Shown here in pieces: positions 7,459 through 15,614 of a stretch of DNA of 64,000 nt (within the stretch, counting starts at the first letter, position 1; each line of letters opens with the position of its first letter). The notes under the pieces are model-generated. The model saw nothing but the letters and a program-made list of their open reading frames with translations. It searched no databases and had not been told where the DNA came from. The stretch spans positions 60,582-124,581 of the forward strand of contig NZ_RZNX01000010.1 of NCBI RefSeq assembly GCF_003994465.1. Reading direction: 5' to 3'. This DNA comes from Paenibacillus zeisoli. Lineage in GTDB: Bacteria; Bacillota; Bacilli; Paenibacillales; Paenibacillaceae. Position numbers and translations under genes: made by a program.

Positions 7459-9231
7459 ATGAAAGTTATCCTGTCAACGCTTAACGCCAAGTACATTCAT
7501 ACATCCCTGGCCATCCGCCTGCTCAAGGCGTACAGCGATCATGAATTCGACATTCAGCTTGCCGAATATACGATTAAGGACCCGGCGATGAACATCGTGT
7601 CGGACCTGTTCAACAAGAAGCCCGATGTAGTTGGATTCTCATGTTACATCTGGAATATTGAAGAGACCCTCAAAGTCGTCGAGATTCTTAAGAAGGTCAT
7701 GCCGGAGGTCACAATCGTACTGGGTGGACCCGAAGTGTCCTACGATACAGAGTATTGGATGAACCGGGCGCGGCATGTTGATTTTATCGTGATGGGCGAA
7801 GGAGAAGAGGTATTCCATCGGCTGCTGCAGGAGCTGAGCGGAGAGCGTAAATTCCACTTTGTATACGGCATTGCCTACCGCAAAGATCAGGAAGTCGTTA
7901 TCATGCCTGGTCATCCCAAAAGCGATTTGAACACACTCCCATCACCGCATCGGTTTCAAGAGGACATTCCGAATTTGGGCAAACGAATTGTATACTTCGA
8001 GACAAGCCGGGGATGTCCCTTCAATTGTCAGTTCTGTCTGTCGAGTATCGAGGTCGGAGTGCGTTATTACGATATAGAACGTGTGAAGTCGGATATTCTC
8101 TATTTGATCAGCAATGGAGCCAAGATCATTAAATTCCTGGACCGGACTTTCAATATTAATAGAGCCTATGCCATGGAGATGTTCCAGTTCTTGATTGAGA
8201 ACCATCAGGGCTGCATTTTCCAGTTCGAGATTACTGCCGATATCATGCGTCCCGAAGTACTTGAATATCTGGCTGAGAATGCGCCTCCGGGGATCTTCCG
8301 GTTCGAAATCGGGGTTCAATCCACCAATGATGCTACCAATGAACTGGTCAAGCGCCGCCAGAACTTTACCAAGCTGACGCGGACCGTCACTACAATCAAG
8401 AACAGCGGGAAGATCGATCAGCACTTGGATCTGATCGCAGGTCTGCCTGAAGAGAACTACGAGTCGTTCCGCCAAACTTTTAACGATGTATTTGAACTGG
8501 GTCCCGAGGAGCTGCAGCTCGGTTTCCTCAAGATGCTTCGGGGAACTGGACTCCGGAATGATGCCAAGAAATACAACTATACTTACATGGACCACGCGCC
8601 TTACGAAATTCTGGGTAACGATGTGCTGCCTTTCTCTGACATTGTCAGACTCAAGCGGCTGGAGGATGTGCTGGAGAAATACTGGAATGCTCATCGTATG
8701 GACAATACCTTGAACTATTTGATGAAGCACGAATTTGACTCACCATTCGATTTCTTCCAGGACTTTGGTAACTACTGGGAAGAGCAGGGTTGGCAGCGGA
8801 TTGGGCATCAGCTGGAAGATTTATTTACCAGGCTGCAGTCCTTCCTGGATTACCGGGGAATGAAGCGTCCTGAAGTAGTTATGGGGTTGATGCAGCTCGA
8901 TTATTTCTTGGGTCACAAATATAAGCCGCGGAAAATCTGGTGGGAGACCCGTGTGGATAAAGACCGCAGAAGTGCCCACTTCAAAGCACTGATCGAAAGG
9001 GCGGATCAGGTCTCCGGGGATTTTGCGAATTTAGGAGTCCAGGACCGGGAGCTGCAAAAATTTGCAGTGGTGGAAGAGCTTCCATTCCCGCTTCATAAGG
9101 TACTAGGGGACGAACCCATCTCGGGTACAGAGAACGAGAACACGTTGTTAATCGTCCTTTATCAGCAAAATGACGCCGAGGTTCCGGTGTTCTATACCCT
9201 GCCGCTGCTTGAGACAGCTGTGCTTGAATAG
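7459..9231 (+). CDS. B12-binding-domain radical SAM protein (DUF4080 type)
   Basis: A 590-residue protein with a Rossmann-like cobalamin-binding domain (residues ~1-140, e.g. GFSCYIWN, VLGGPEVSYD, MGEGEEVF) and a radical SAM domain opening with ETSRGCPFNCQFC, cysteines 186, 190 and 193 in CxxxCxxC spacing. A C-terminal helical region of ~150 residues corresponds to DUF4080. Family members are often methyltransferases or ring-remodelling enzymes, but the substrate of this subgroup is not known to me. The start at 7459 follows AAGAAGGTTGTGAACC. It stands alone between the repeat array and a terminator, so context gives no pathway. Confidence 0.9.
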   Translation: MKVILSTLNAKYIHTSLAIRLLKAYSDHEFDIQLAEYTIKDPAMNIVSDLFNKKPDVVGFSCYIWNIEETLKVVEILKKVMPEVTIVLGGPEVSYDTEYWMNRARHVDFIVMGEGEEVFHRLLQELSGERKFHFVYGIAYRKDQEVVIMPGHPKSDLNTLPSPHRFQEDIPNLGKRIVYFETSRGCPFNCQFCLSSIEVGVRYYDIERVKSDILYLISNGAKIIKFLDRTFNINRAYAMEMFQFLIENHQGCIFQFEITADIMRPEVLEYLAENAPPGIFRFEIGVQSTNDATNELVKRRQNFTKLTRTVTTIKNSGKIDQHLDLIAGLPEENYESFRQTFNDVFELGPEELQLGFLKMLRGTGLRNDAKKYNYTYMDHAPYEILGNDVLPFSDIVRLKRLEDVLEKYWNAHRMDNTLNYLMKHEFDSPFDFFQDFGNYWEEQGWQRIGHQLEDLFTRLQSFLDYRGMKRPEVVMGLMQLDYFLGHKYKPRKIWWETRVDKDRRSAHFKALIERADQVSGDFANLGVQDRELQKFAVVEELPFPLHKVLGDEPISGTENENTLLIVLYQQNDAEVPVFYTLPLLETAVLE

Positions 9232-9325
9232 AGGCTGTCCAAGAAAAGCAGTCGCATAAACAGCCATTTTCTATGAAGAAGAAGACAACAATCCAGTGAG
9301 CAATCAGCTCCAAACTTATACCAAA

Positions 9326-9361
9326 AAAGCAAGCCCCTGCAAAGGGAGACTTGCTTTTTTT
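9326..9361 (+). terminator. Terminator after the B12 radical SAM gene
   Basis: GCAAGCCCC pairs with GGGAGACTTGC across a short loop and is followed by TTTTTTT; an A run on the other side makes it usable from both strands, so it may also serve the minus-strand hydrolase gene. Confidence 0.85.
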
Positions 9362-9398
9362 GGCTTGTTTATTTACTGCAGCCGTAGGCTTGCTACTA

Positions 9399-9470
9399 TC
9401 GCTTTCAACTTGTAGGCGGGTTGATCCAGCCAGCCATCGCCTTCAACTCGTATGCCGGTTGATCCAACCG
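9399..9470 (-). repeat. Diverged 37-bp tandem duplication at the 3' end of the hydrolase gene
   Basis: ATCGCTTTCAACTTGTAGGC (from 9399) and ATCGCCTTCAACTCGTATGC (from 9436) begin two similar ~35-bp units that both continue into GGTTGATCCA. The right unit contains the last codons and stop of the hydrolase (minus strand); the left unit is a decayed copy downstream of the stop. Confidence 0.65.
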
Positions 9471-10384
9471 AGCAGGTCGCTTGTGACTTCATCCCGGTTA
9501 ATTTCGTTCAGCAGTTCATGGCGTGCTCCCGGATAAAGCTTTAGCTCCACGTCCTGAATCCCAAGATGATGATACTGCCTATACAGACGGCGAACTCCAT
9601 CTCCCTTAAGACCGACAGGATCCTCTTCTCCGCTGAACAAGTAGATCGGCTTATCCTTAGGGATCAGAGCCATCCGCTCAGGATTATGAATTTCCAGCAG
9701 AAGACGGAAGAAATCCCGGAAGAAGCCTGTGCTGCTGATCGCCCCGCATTCAGGATCCTCGATGAATTTGTCCACCTCCGCTTGATCACGGGTTAACCAG
9801 TCAAATGGAGTTCGAACCGGTTTGAATGAACGGTTATAAGGTCCAAATACGACAGCATTAAGCAGAAGACTGGGGTGACGTTCACCCTGAAGCATAACCT
9901 GCAGCAAAGCCAGCTTCTCGCCAACTTCCAGCATACTTCGCTTCCCGCAGGTTCCTGACAACATAAATCCCGAATAATGTTCATGACCTGTATACATGAC
10001 CTTTTGGGTGAGGAAAGAGCCCATGCTGTGACCGAGAAGCAGAATCGGCAGATCCGGATACTTATCCCGGATAACACTCCCCAGTGAGATCATATCGTTC
10101 ACCATGGCATTGAAGCCGTCCGTACCGATCTTGCCCAGTTCATCCAGGCTGCCTGCAGTCCGCCCATGACCACGATGGTCGTTGGCATAGACAATATAGC
10201 CCTGCAGGGTAAGCTCGAAGGCAATTCGCTCATATCTTTTGGCGGTCTCGGCCATACCATGTGCAATCTGGATCACCCCACGGGGGCGAGCCTCGGAAGC
10301 CGGGGAAGGAAGCCAGTTATAGACATAGATATCCGTGCCGTCTGAGCTGAGTAGATTGAAATGATTCGATTCTATAGAGGTCAT
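9443..10384 (-). CDS. Alpha/beta hydrolase, monoacylglycerol lipase / lysophospholipase-like
   Basis: A 313-residue serine hydrolase. The oxyanion region AHGMAE (41-46), YANDHRGHGRT (66-76) and nucleophile elbow GHSMG (118-122, Ser120) are those of the monoglyceride lipase / PldB-like family; SGEEDPVG and GARHELLNE carry the likely Asp and His of the triad. No signal peptide, so it is probably cytoplasmic. The only in-frame ATG (10384) follows AAGGAGG with no spacer, and an in-frame TGA lies three codons upstream, so initiation here is unusual; downstream initiation at a rare codon is possible. It is the last gene of the mnmL-mnmM-VOC-hydrolase transcription unit, 26 bp after the VOC gene. 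Confidence 0.88.
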   Translation of the reverse strand: MTSIESNHFNLLSSDGTDIYVYNWLPSPASEARPRGVIQIAHGMAETAKRYERIAFELTLQGYIVYANDHRGHGRTAGSLDELGKIGTDGFNAMVNDMISLGSVIRDKYPDLPILLLGHSMGSFLTQKVMYTGHEHYSGFMLSGTCGKRSMLEVGEKLALLQVMLQGERHPSLLLNAVVFGPYNRSFKPVRTPFDWLTRDQAEVDKFIEDPECGAISSTGFFRDFFRLLLEIHNPERMALIPKDKPIYLFSGEEDPVGLKGDGVRRLYRQYHHLGIQDVELKLYPGARHELLNEINRDEVTSDLLGWINRHTS

Positions 10385-10410
10385 CCTCCTTCAGCTGTTG
10401 CTTGAATGGT

Positions 10411-10809
10411 TCAAGATATGCGCGCAGGTTCAAAAAATTCAATACGTTCCCCATCTGGCCCATTAAAGAAAAAGAAACGGTTCCCGTTAGGAAGTGAACG
10501 GATCTCGGGGTCCCGTCCGGATAATCCAAGTTCAGCAATACGAGCATATTCTCTGTCGATATAGCTTACAGTGAATGCCAAATGATTTACACGTCCTTCA
10601 CTGGCGAGTTCGGGAGCATCTTTGATGTAGACCAGCTCGATCTCTACACTTTCCTGTCCGGGAAAAGAAAGAAAGGCGAGACGAAGGTCCTCTCCAACCT
10701 CCCCAATGGTATAGAGCAGTTTGAGTCCCAGTACTCGTTTATAAAATTCAATGGAATCCTCAAGAACGGATACGCGGATTCCGATATGTTCAATCTTGTG
10801 TACACTCAT
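10411..10809 (-). CDS. VOC-family (glyoxalase-like) metalloprotein
   Basis: A 132-residue single vicinal-oxygen-chelate domain with paired beta-alpha-beta-beta-beta modules: KIEHIGIRV...SIEFYKRVLG at the start and RVNHLAFTV...GDGE-like NGPDGERIEFFE at the end. His7-region, the middle glutamate (VEIELV), HLAF histidine and the final glutamate are the usual metal ligands of glyoxalase I-like proteins. It could be a lactoylglutathione lyase-like or dioxygenase-like enzyme; the substrate is not determined. It starts 17 bp after mnmM and should be co-transcribed with the tRNA-modification genes. Confidence 0.85.
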   Translation of the reverse strand: MSVHKIEHIGIRVSVLEDSIEFYKRVLGLKLLYTIGEVGEDLRLAFLSFPGQESVEIELVYIKDAPELASEGRVNHLAFTVSYIDREYARIAELGLSGRDPEIRSLPNGNRFFFFNGPDGERIEFFEPARIS

Positions 10810-10826
10810 ATATTAACCTCATTTCA

Positions 10827-11408
10827 TTATTTCTTCTCGATGGCAATTAGGTATGGCGCAGCTGCTTTCTGCAGCTGCCGGTATATTAATGACTGCCCTT
10901 CGGATAGAGGCAGGGAGGCTGCCCAATCCTGAACGGCAGCGGCTTCATCTGCCCCGCCAGGATGACCTGGATAGAGAACCGCCGTAATGATCCCCCTTGG
11001 GCGAAGCAGCTCCATGGCAGCCTTTAGAGCAGCCATCGTACTGGCCGGCTCTGTAATCAGCGATGAATCGGCGCCTTCTGCCGGGAGATAGCCGAGGTTG
11101 AACATGACAGCCCCAAGACGGCCGTGTAACTTGGCAGGCACAGCCTCTTTCATCTCAGCATGACTGCGCTGCAGCAGAGTTACCTGGGCCAGCTTGGCCT
11201 GCTCCTCCTTGGCCAAACGCCGCTCCGTTAAGATGAGCGCCTCGGCTTGTACATCAAAGCTGAAGACCTGTCCCCTGCGCCCGCAGGCAAGCGCCAGGAA
11301 CAGGGTATCTGCACCGGTTCCAGCCGTTGCGTCAATAGCTGTGTCCCCAGGCTGAAGGCGGGCGCCTGCCAGCTGATGAGCCATGCTGAGTACGGACTGA
11401 AAGCCCAT
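10827..11408 (-). CDS. mnmM: tRNA 5-aminomethyl-2-thiouridine methyltransferase MnmM (YtqB family)
   Basis: A 193-residue class I methyltransferase with the SAM-binding motif DATAGTGADT (residues 26-35) and NLGYLP (104-109) in the catalytic position, the pattern of B. subtilis YtqB. YtqB, renamed MnmM, methylates the nm5 group to mnm5 on wobble uridine 34 of tRNAs for split codons. The ATG at 11408 is chosen because GGAGGGGG lies seven bases upstream and the start falls one base after the mnmL stop; a longer in-frame ATG at 11447 would overlap mnmL by 38 bp. The adjacency to mnmL supports the functional call. Confidence 0.92.
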   Translation of the reverse strand: MGFQSVLSMAHQLAGARLQPGDTAIDATAGTGADTLFLALACGRRGQVFSFDVQAEALILTERRLAKEEQAKLAQVTLLQRSHAEMKEAVPAKLHGRLGAVMFNLGYLPAEGADSSLITEPASTMAALKAAMELLRPRGIITAVLYPGHPGGADEAAAVQDWAASLPLSEGQSLIYRQLQKAAAPYLIAIEKK

Positions 11409-11409
11409 C

Positions 11410-12363
11410 TTAACGCCCCCTCCAGAACTTACCCTGCCAGGTGTCACGGGCCTTAAGTTCAGCGTCTATCGCGTTCAGAACTTCCCACTTCTTCAGGCTC
11501 CAGAGGGGTCCAATAAGAAGATCCCTCGGTGCATCTCCGGTTAGCCGATGTACAATCATCTCAGGTGGGAGGAACTCCAACGTGTCCACGATGAGCTTCA
11601 CGTATTCATCTTTCTCCAGGAAGCGCAGGAGTCCTGCCTCATATTGTTTCACCATAGGGGTCTTTCTCATGAGATGCAGCAGATGGATTTTGATTCCTTG
11701 AACGTCCATGGCCGCAACGGCTCGTCCCGTTTCCAGCATCATTTCATGGCTCTCCTGTGGCAGCCCGTAAATAATATGGGCGCAGACCCTGATGTTTCTT
11801 TTGCGAAGCTTCTCTACAGCCTCGAGGTAACACTGGGTATCATGCGCACGGTTGATTAACTGCGAAGTAGATTCATGGACGGTCTGAAGTCCCATTTCTA
11901 CCCATAGATAAGTCCGTTCATTAAGTTCTGCGAGGTAATCAATCACCTCATCAGGCAGACAGTCTGGGCGCGTAGCAATAGATAGGCCCACTACACCGGG
12001 CTGCTGAAGGATAACCTCATAATATTCCCGGAGCTCCTCCACCGGGGCATAGGTATTGGTATATGCCTGGAAATATCCGACATACTTTGCGTTTGGCCAC
12101 TTCAAATGCTGTTTGTCCCGTATGGTATTGAACTGAGTGACAAGATCGTCCCGGCGGCTTCCTGCAAAGTCGCCTGAGCCCCGCGCACTGCAGAAGGTAC
12201 ATCCTCCTTTGGCGATGGACCCATCCCGGTTTGGGCAGGTGAACCCTGCATCCAGCATAACTTTGAACACTTTCCCGTCAAAAACCTCACGCATTTCTGT
12301 GTTCCATGTATGAAATCTTTTACCTCCCCATAAGGTTGGGGCCGAAGGTATTTGTATACTCAT
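11410..12363 (-). CDS. mnmL: Radical SAM tRNA wobble-uridine enzyme MnmL (YtqA family)
   Basis: A 317-residue radical SAM protein of the YtqA type (TIGR01212-like). The iron-sulfur cysteines are spaced C43-x11-C55-x2-C58 (FTCPNRDGS...GGCTFC), the long Elp3-like spacing rather than CxxxCxxC. GYFQAYTNTYAP, SIATRPDCLPD and WVEMGLQTVHE are subgroup blocks. YtqA proteins, renamed MnmL, act in mnm5s2U formation in Gram-positive bacteria that lack MnmC, with MnmM. The start at 12363 is supported by AAAGGAGTTACC directly before ATG; an upstream ATG at 12393 lacks such a site. First gene of a four-gene minus-strand unit. Confidence 0.93.
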   Translation of the reverse strand: MSIQIPSAPTLWGGKRFHTWNTEMREVFDGKVFKVMLDAGFTCPNRDGSIAKGGCTFCSARGSGDFAGSRRDDLVTQFNTIRDKQHLKWPNAKYVGYFQAYTNTYAPVEELREYYEVILQQPGVVGLSIATRPDCLPDEVIDYLAELNERTYLWVEMGLQTVHESTSQLINRAHDTQCYLEAVEKLRKRNIRVCAHIIYGLPQESHEMMLETGRAVAAMDVQGIKIHLLHLMRKTPMVKQYEAGLLRFLEKDEYVKLIVDTLEFLPPEMIVHRLTGDAPRDLLIGPLWSLKKWEVLNAIDAELKARDTWQGKFWRGR

Positions 12364-12795
12364 GGTAACTCCTTTGTATTTGAAATGACCCAAATAGATT
12401 ATTTCTGTGTGACGACTTTTTTCTTATGTTACATTGTATCAAAAAACACAAAAAAAGGGGAACCGGAGGGTGGTTTGTTGAATTCATCGGCCTATTGTGA
12501 TATTTTAATATCAGTCAGTAGCTGAGTTGACTTGTCAGTTTCTGAATGTCTTGCAGCCTATGAAAGTCCTATATGAAGCGGATCCGGCAATGATGCGGAT
12601 CTTAAGAATCGTTGGACCCCAATTCCAAATATAGTGAAAGAGGAATCCTTGATCGTTTCCAGCGGTCACCAGGATTCCTTTTTCCATTTCATACCGGCCT
12701 TTGGTCTTTACTTTTGGCGAAATCTTAGGCACAATAATGCAGGAGTATCAAATGTTTAATGTGCCAACAGCACATGATAAAGGCGGAGGAATGAG
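12364..12795 (+). other. Gene-free interval with a hairpin series; possible small RNA
   Basis: No credible gene. Visible structures are a palindrome TGATATTTTAATATCA (12498-12513), a hairpin GATCCG/CGGATC (12581-12601), and a terminator-like hairpin AGGAATCCT/AGGATTCCT followed by TTTTT (12641-12684). No plus-strand gene precedes this terminator, so it may end an unannotated short transcript, or may end a minus-strand read-in. I found no convincing promoter. Confidence 0.3.
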
Positions 12796-13503
12796 ATGCG
12801 TTTACGCGGTAGAAAAGGGATACGGGAGAATTTGGAGTCACAGCAGGATATCGTTACACTGGATCCCCGGGAGCATAAAGGACGCTGGGCGGAATGGTTC
12901 GGCAATGATAATCCGATTTATATTGAGCTTGGTATGGGTAAAGGGCAGTTCATCAGTGGGATGAGCGTGAAATATCCGGATTGCAATTTCATTGGGATGG
13001 ACATGTATGATGAGTTGATCCGGAGGGCAAGTGAGAAGGCGCGTGGAATCTGGATGGAACAGGGCGTAGACCTGCCGTCTAACGTGAAGCTGGCTCTTGG
13101 AAATATTGAGTCATTGGAGGAGTTCTTTGCTCCTGGCGAAGTAGAGCGGATCTATCTGAACTTCAGTGATCCCTGGCCAAAATCCAGACACGGTCGCCGC
13201 CGGCTGACTCATCCGCGCTTCCTGGACAAATATCGTTCGGTTCTTAACGAGAAGGGAGAAATCCATTTCAAAACGGATTCCTTAACGTTGTTTGAATTTT
13301 CACTCAATTCCTTTGCGGCTACCGGATTGCAAATGAACAATATTTCCTTAAGCTTACACCGGGAAGGAATTAATGAAGAGCATGTAATGACAGAGTATGA
13401 GACCAAATTTGTTGGACAAGGAATGAACATTTACCGCTGTGAAGTTATGGTGGGAAATGAAGCTCTTCGTAAGTATCAAGAGCATAAGATGGATCAATTC
13501 TAA
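12796..13503 (+). CDS. trmB: tRNA (guanine-46-N7-)-methyltransferase TrmB
   Basis: A 235-residue SAM-dependent methyltransferase that forms m7G46 in the variable loop of tRNAs. The SAM motif IELGMGKGQF lies at residues 43-52, FIGMDMYDELI follows, and the family signature NFSDPWPKSRHGRRRLTHPRF gives the catalytic and tRNA-binding residues. Length is normal for the YggH/TrmB family. The start at 12796 follows AAAGGCGGAGGAATGAG. It is monocistronic and convergent with the glycosyltransferase gene, sharing a bidirectional terminator. Confidence 0.96.
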   Translation: MRLRGRKGIRENLESQQDIVTLDPREHKGRWAEWFGNDNPIYIELGMGKGQFISGMSVKYPDCNFIGMDMYDELIRRASEKARGIWMEQGVDLPSNVKLALGNIESLEEFFAPGEVERIYLNFSDPWPKSRHGRRRLTHPRFLDKYRSVLNEKGEIHFKTDSLTLFEFSLNSFAATGLQMNNISLSLHREGINEEHVMTEYETKFVGQGMNIYRCEVMVGNEALRKYQEHKMDQF

Positions 13504-13522
13504 TTACTGGAATATGAATAGA

Positions 13523-13572
13523 AGAAGGGGCTCTTCTTTAGTCAGATATGACTAATGAACAGCCCCTTCTTT
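13523..13572. terminator. Bidirectional terminator between trmB and the glycosyltransferase gene
   Basis: AGAAGGGGCT (from 13523) pairs with AGCCCCTTCT (13561-13570), with an inner stem TTAGTCA/TGACTAA. A T run follows on the plus strand. The minus-strand glycosyltransferase stop codon at 13552 lies inside the structure. Confidence 0.85.
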
Positions 13573-14691
13573 ATGTTCGAGTACATCAATAATGGCTTGA
13601 GCGCTTTGCATGGGATGATAACGTTTGATCTGTTCAATCACACGCTGGCGATTGTGTTTCACTTCTTCGTAATTGTCCGTCAGTTGACTCATCCACTCCG
13701 TAATTACATGAAGACCTGTAATGGGTGTACCCCATCCCTGGGAAGCGAAATACTGGGAATTCTCTTCTTCCTGCCCGGGAAGAGGTTTGTGGAACAGCAT
13801 GGGAATTCCTTTGGCGAGACCTTCCGAGCAGGTCATTCCGCCTGGCTTGGTGATCAGCAGGTCAGAGACCTCCATCAGCTTATCGATTTCTTTCGTAAAG
13901 CCCATAAGATGGATATTGGGATGGTTGAATCTTGGATCATCCTCCATCCTTTGGAGGGACTTAGTATTGCTGCCGAAACAGAAGATCAGCTGGATCCGAT
14001 CGCAGTATCGTGCGAGAAGGGTATTGACCGCTTCATCCTTCATAAAGCCCCAGCCACCGCCCATAACCAGCACCGTTGGCATATCAGCCAGACCGAATTT
14101 GAGTCTTATATCGTCTTTGCTGTGATGCCGTTCCCAGAAGCTGGGATGCACGGGGATCCCAGTGACCCGGATTCTTGCTTCCTCAACTCCCCGCTCAAGG
14201 AGCCTGTCTTTGACCTGATTGGTCGAGACCAGATAGCAATCGACTTCCCGGCTCACCCAGGTTCCGTGCGCATCATAATCCGTAATGACCGTACATAATG
14301 GAACATCAAGCCCGAGCCGCTTCATCCGTGAAATTACCGCACTGGGGATCGGGTGAGTACATACAATTACATTGGGACGAATCTGCTTGACCAGCTGCGT
14401 GGTGTGCGTATAAAAAATCCGATGCAGCGCAAGCGTCGTCAATCGGTTTAATGATTTTTTATAATTGCTGCGGTACATCATTCGTACCAGCCGGGGTTGG
14501 GAGCTGAGCGTTTTCTTATATGCTGTAATAATTAGTGGAGCCATTCTCGGATTCAAAAAACTTCCAAGCTCAAGGACCTTGGTCTGCACATTTGGCGATA
14601 CTTTACGCAAACTGCTTGAAAGCGCGTAAGCCGCTTGGGTATGCCCTGCACCAAATCCTTCAGATAAAAGCAGTACTCTTTGTTTTTGCAC
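13552..14691 (-). CDS. MGDG-synthase-family glycosyltransferase (UgtP-like GT28)
   Basis: A 379-residue glycosyltransferase with the N-terminal motif LSEGFGAGHTQAA (GFGAGH at 12-17), the acceptor-side block VCTHPIPSAVISRMKR, TDYDAHGTWV, and the nucleotide-sugar binding C-terminal half (VMGGGWGF, LMGFTKEIDKLMEVSDLLITKPGGMTCSEG). This is the plant MGDG synthase / UgtP / MurG-related fold, which transfers sugars to diacylglycerol or a related lipid at the membrane. The start is a GTG at 14691 with AAAAGGTGA upstream. It is 53 bp downstream of a PAP2 phosphatase gene on the same strand, which fits lipid metabolism. Sugar and acceptor are not certain. Confidence 0.88.
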   Translation of the reverse strand: MQKQRVLLLSEGFGAGHTQAAYALSSSLRKVSPNVQTKVLELGSFLNPRMAPLIITAYKKTLSSQPRLVRMMYRSNYKKSLNRLTTLALHRIFYTHTTQLVKQIRPNVIVCTHPIPSAVISRMKRLGLDVPLCTVITDYDAHGTWVSREVDCYLVSTNQVKDRLLERGVEEARIRVTGIPVHPSFWERHHSKDDIRLKFGLADMPTVLVMGGGWGFMKDEAVNTLLARYCDRIQLIFCFGSNTKSLQRMEDDPRFNHPNIHLMGFTKEIDKLMEVSDLLITKPGGMTCSEGLAKGIPMLFHKPLPGQEEENSQYFASQGWGTPITGLHVITEWMSQLTDNYEEVKHNRQRVIEQIKRYHPMQSAQAIIDVLEHKEGAVH

Positions 14692-14743
14692 GTTAGTTTC
14701 ACCTTTTCCTGCAAGGTTTTACCATAACCTAACAATATCCCCT

Positions 14744-15271
14744 TTAGGTCCATAATGCAACCGTGCCAAGTGCGACTCCGGTCCCGATCACGGCTCCAGC
14801 CAGTACATCAGACGGGTAGTGCAGACCCAGGTAAATTCGGGATAAGCCTACCATCATGGCAATTGGAGCGAGTATAAACGATGTCACAGGCTCCATTACC
14901 ATAAAAGGCATTGTAACTGAGAAAATGGCTGTGGTATGCCCTGATGGGAACGAATGATCTGTCAATGGATCACGGAATGTATTGGTACCCGGAAGCGTTA
15001 GATAGGGCCTCACCCGCGGGTAAGTCTTTTTGGCTATTGCAACTGGGATATGACTGATGGCCAGTGAAGCAGCTGCTATTAGAGCCGTGTGTCTCCATGG
15101 ATCTGGAGTAAAAATCCACAGCAGTATCGTTGCTGCAATTGTAAAGGTTGCTCCTCCCATATGGGTCAGGTAAAAAAGCCAAAAGTTGAGGAAGCTGCCG
15201 TGAAGTCCAGTATTTATGGCTACAAATAATCGTTGGTCCAAGTGTGTTAATTTCACAAATAATCGCTGCAT
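14744..15271 (-). CDS. PAP2-family membrane phosphatase
   Basis: A 175-residue integral membrane phosphatase with all three PAP2 motifs: K81-x6-RP (88-89), PSGH (109-112) and SR-x5-H-x3-D (Ser144 to Asp155). Hydrophobic helices at about 41-56, 62-80, 113-127, 130-146 and 158-172 place the active site at the outer membrane face. Such enzymes dephosphorylate undecaprenyl pyrophosphate, phosphatidic acid or phosphatidylglycerophosphate. The ATG at 15271 follows GCGGAGGGATTGT; the longer in-frame start at 15316 lacks a site. Probably co-transcribed with the downstream glycosyltransferase. Confidence 0.9.
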   Translation of the reverse strand: MQRLFVKLTHLDQRLFVAINTGLHGSFLNFWLFYLTHMGGATFTIAATILLWIFTPDPWRHTALIAAASLAISHIPVAIAKKTYPRVRPYLTLPGTNTFRDPLTDHSFPSGHTTAIFSVTMPFMVMEPVTSFILAPIAMMVGLSRIYLGLHYPSDVLAGAVIGTGVALGTVALWT

Positions 15272-15531
15272 ACAATCCCTCCGCTTTGGATAGGCCGCTA
15301 AGCTGACCCGAATCATCCCTTATTTATGGAGTGTGGTGTGTAATCCATATAACCAGCGGAAGCTGGCCTGAACAACCCTTAGCAGCAGATTGCCGTTATT
15401 TTCAGGATAGGATAATCATATTTTTATTCTACGGTCATTTCAAGGTCAGTTTGTTTTATTTTCTACTTTAGCCGCCGTCCTTTTTTGACTTATCAAGGAT
15501 ACACCTACTACAATGATTCAAATGATATCAA

Positions 15532-15575
15532 AAAAGTTTAAAAAAATATCAGGTTTTCCGTAAACTTTTCCTGAT
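15532..15575. repeat. Interleaved, mutually exclusive inverted repeats
   Basis: AAAAGTTTA (15532-15540) pairs with TAAACTTTT (15561-15569). ATCAGG (15548-15553) pairs with CCTGAT (15570-15575). The order is A-B-A'-B' with no base between A' and B', so only one hairpin can form at a time. From the PAP2 start to here (15272-15530) I see no gene. Confidence 0.6.
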
Positions 15576-15614
15576 AATTCCCGTTTGATTTAATATAACC
15601 TTTACGTTCATCGA

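Noticed and set aside
7119..7484. Plus- and minus-strand ORFs of 70-120 codons over the repeat array
   Set aside because: They are Arg/Pro/His-rich translations of the repeats, lack ribosome sites, and appear in several frames at once, as expected for repeats.
12535..12732. Minus-strand ORF of 65 codons
   Set aside because: It runs through the terminator-like hairpin, has no ribosome site and no protein-like conservation pattern I can see.
15532..15575. The interleaved repeats as an H-type pseudoknot
   Set aside because: There is no base between the second and fourth arms, so the loop needed to cross a 9-bp stem is missing; alternative hairpins are more likely.
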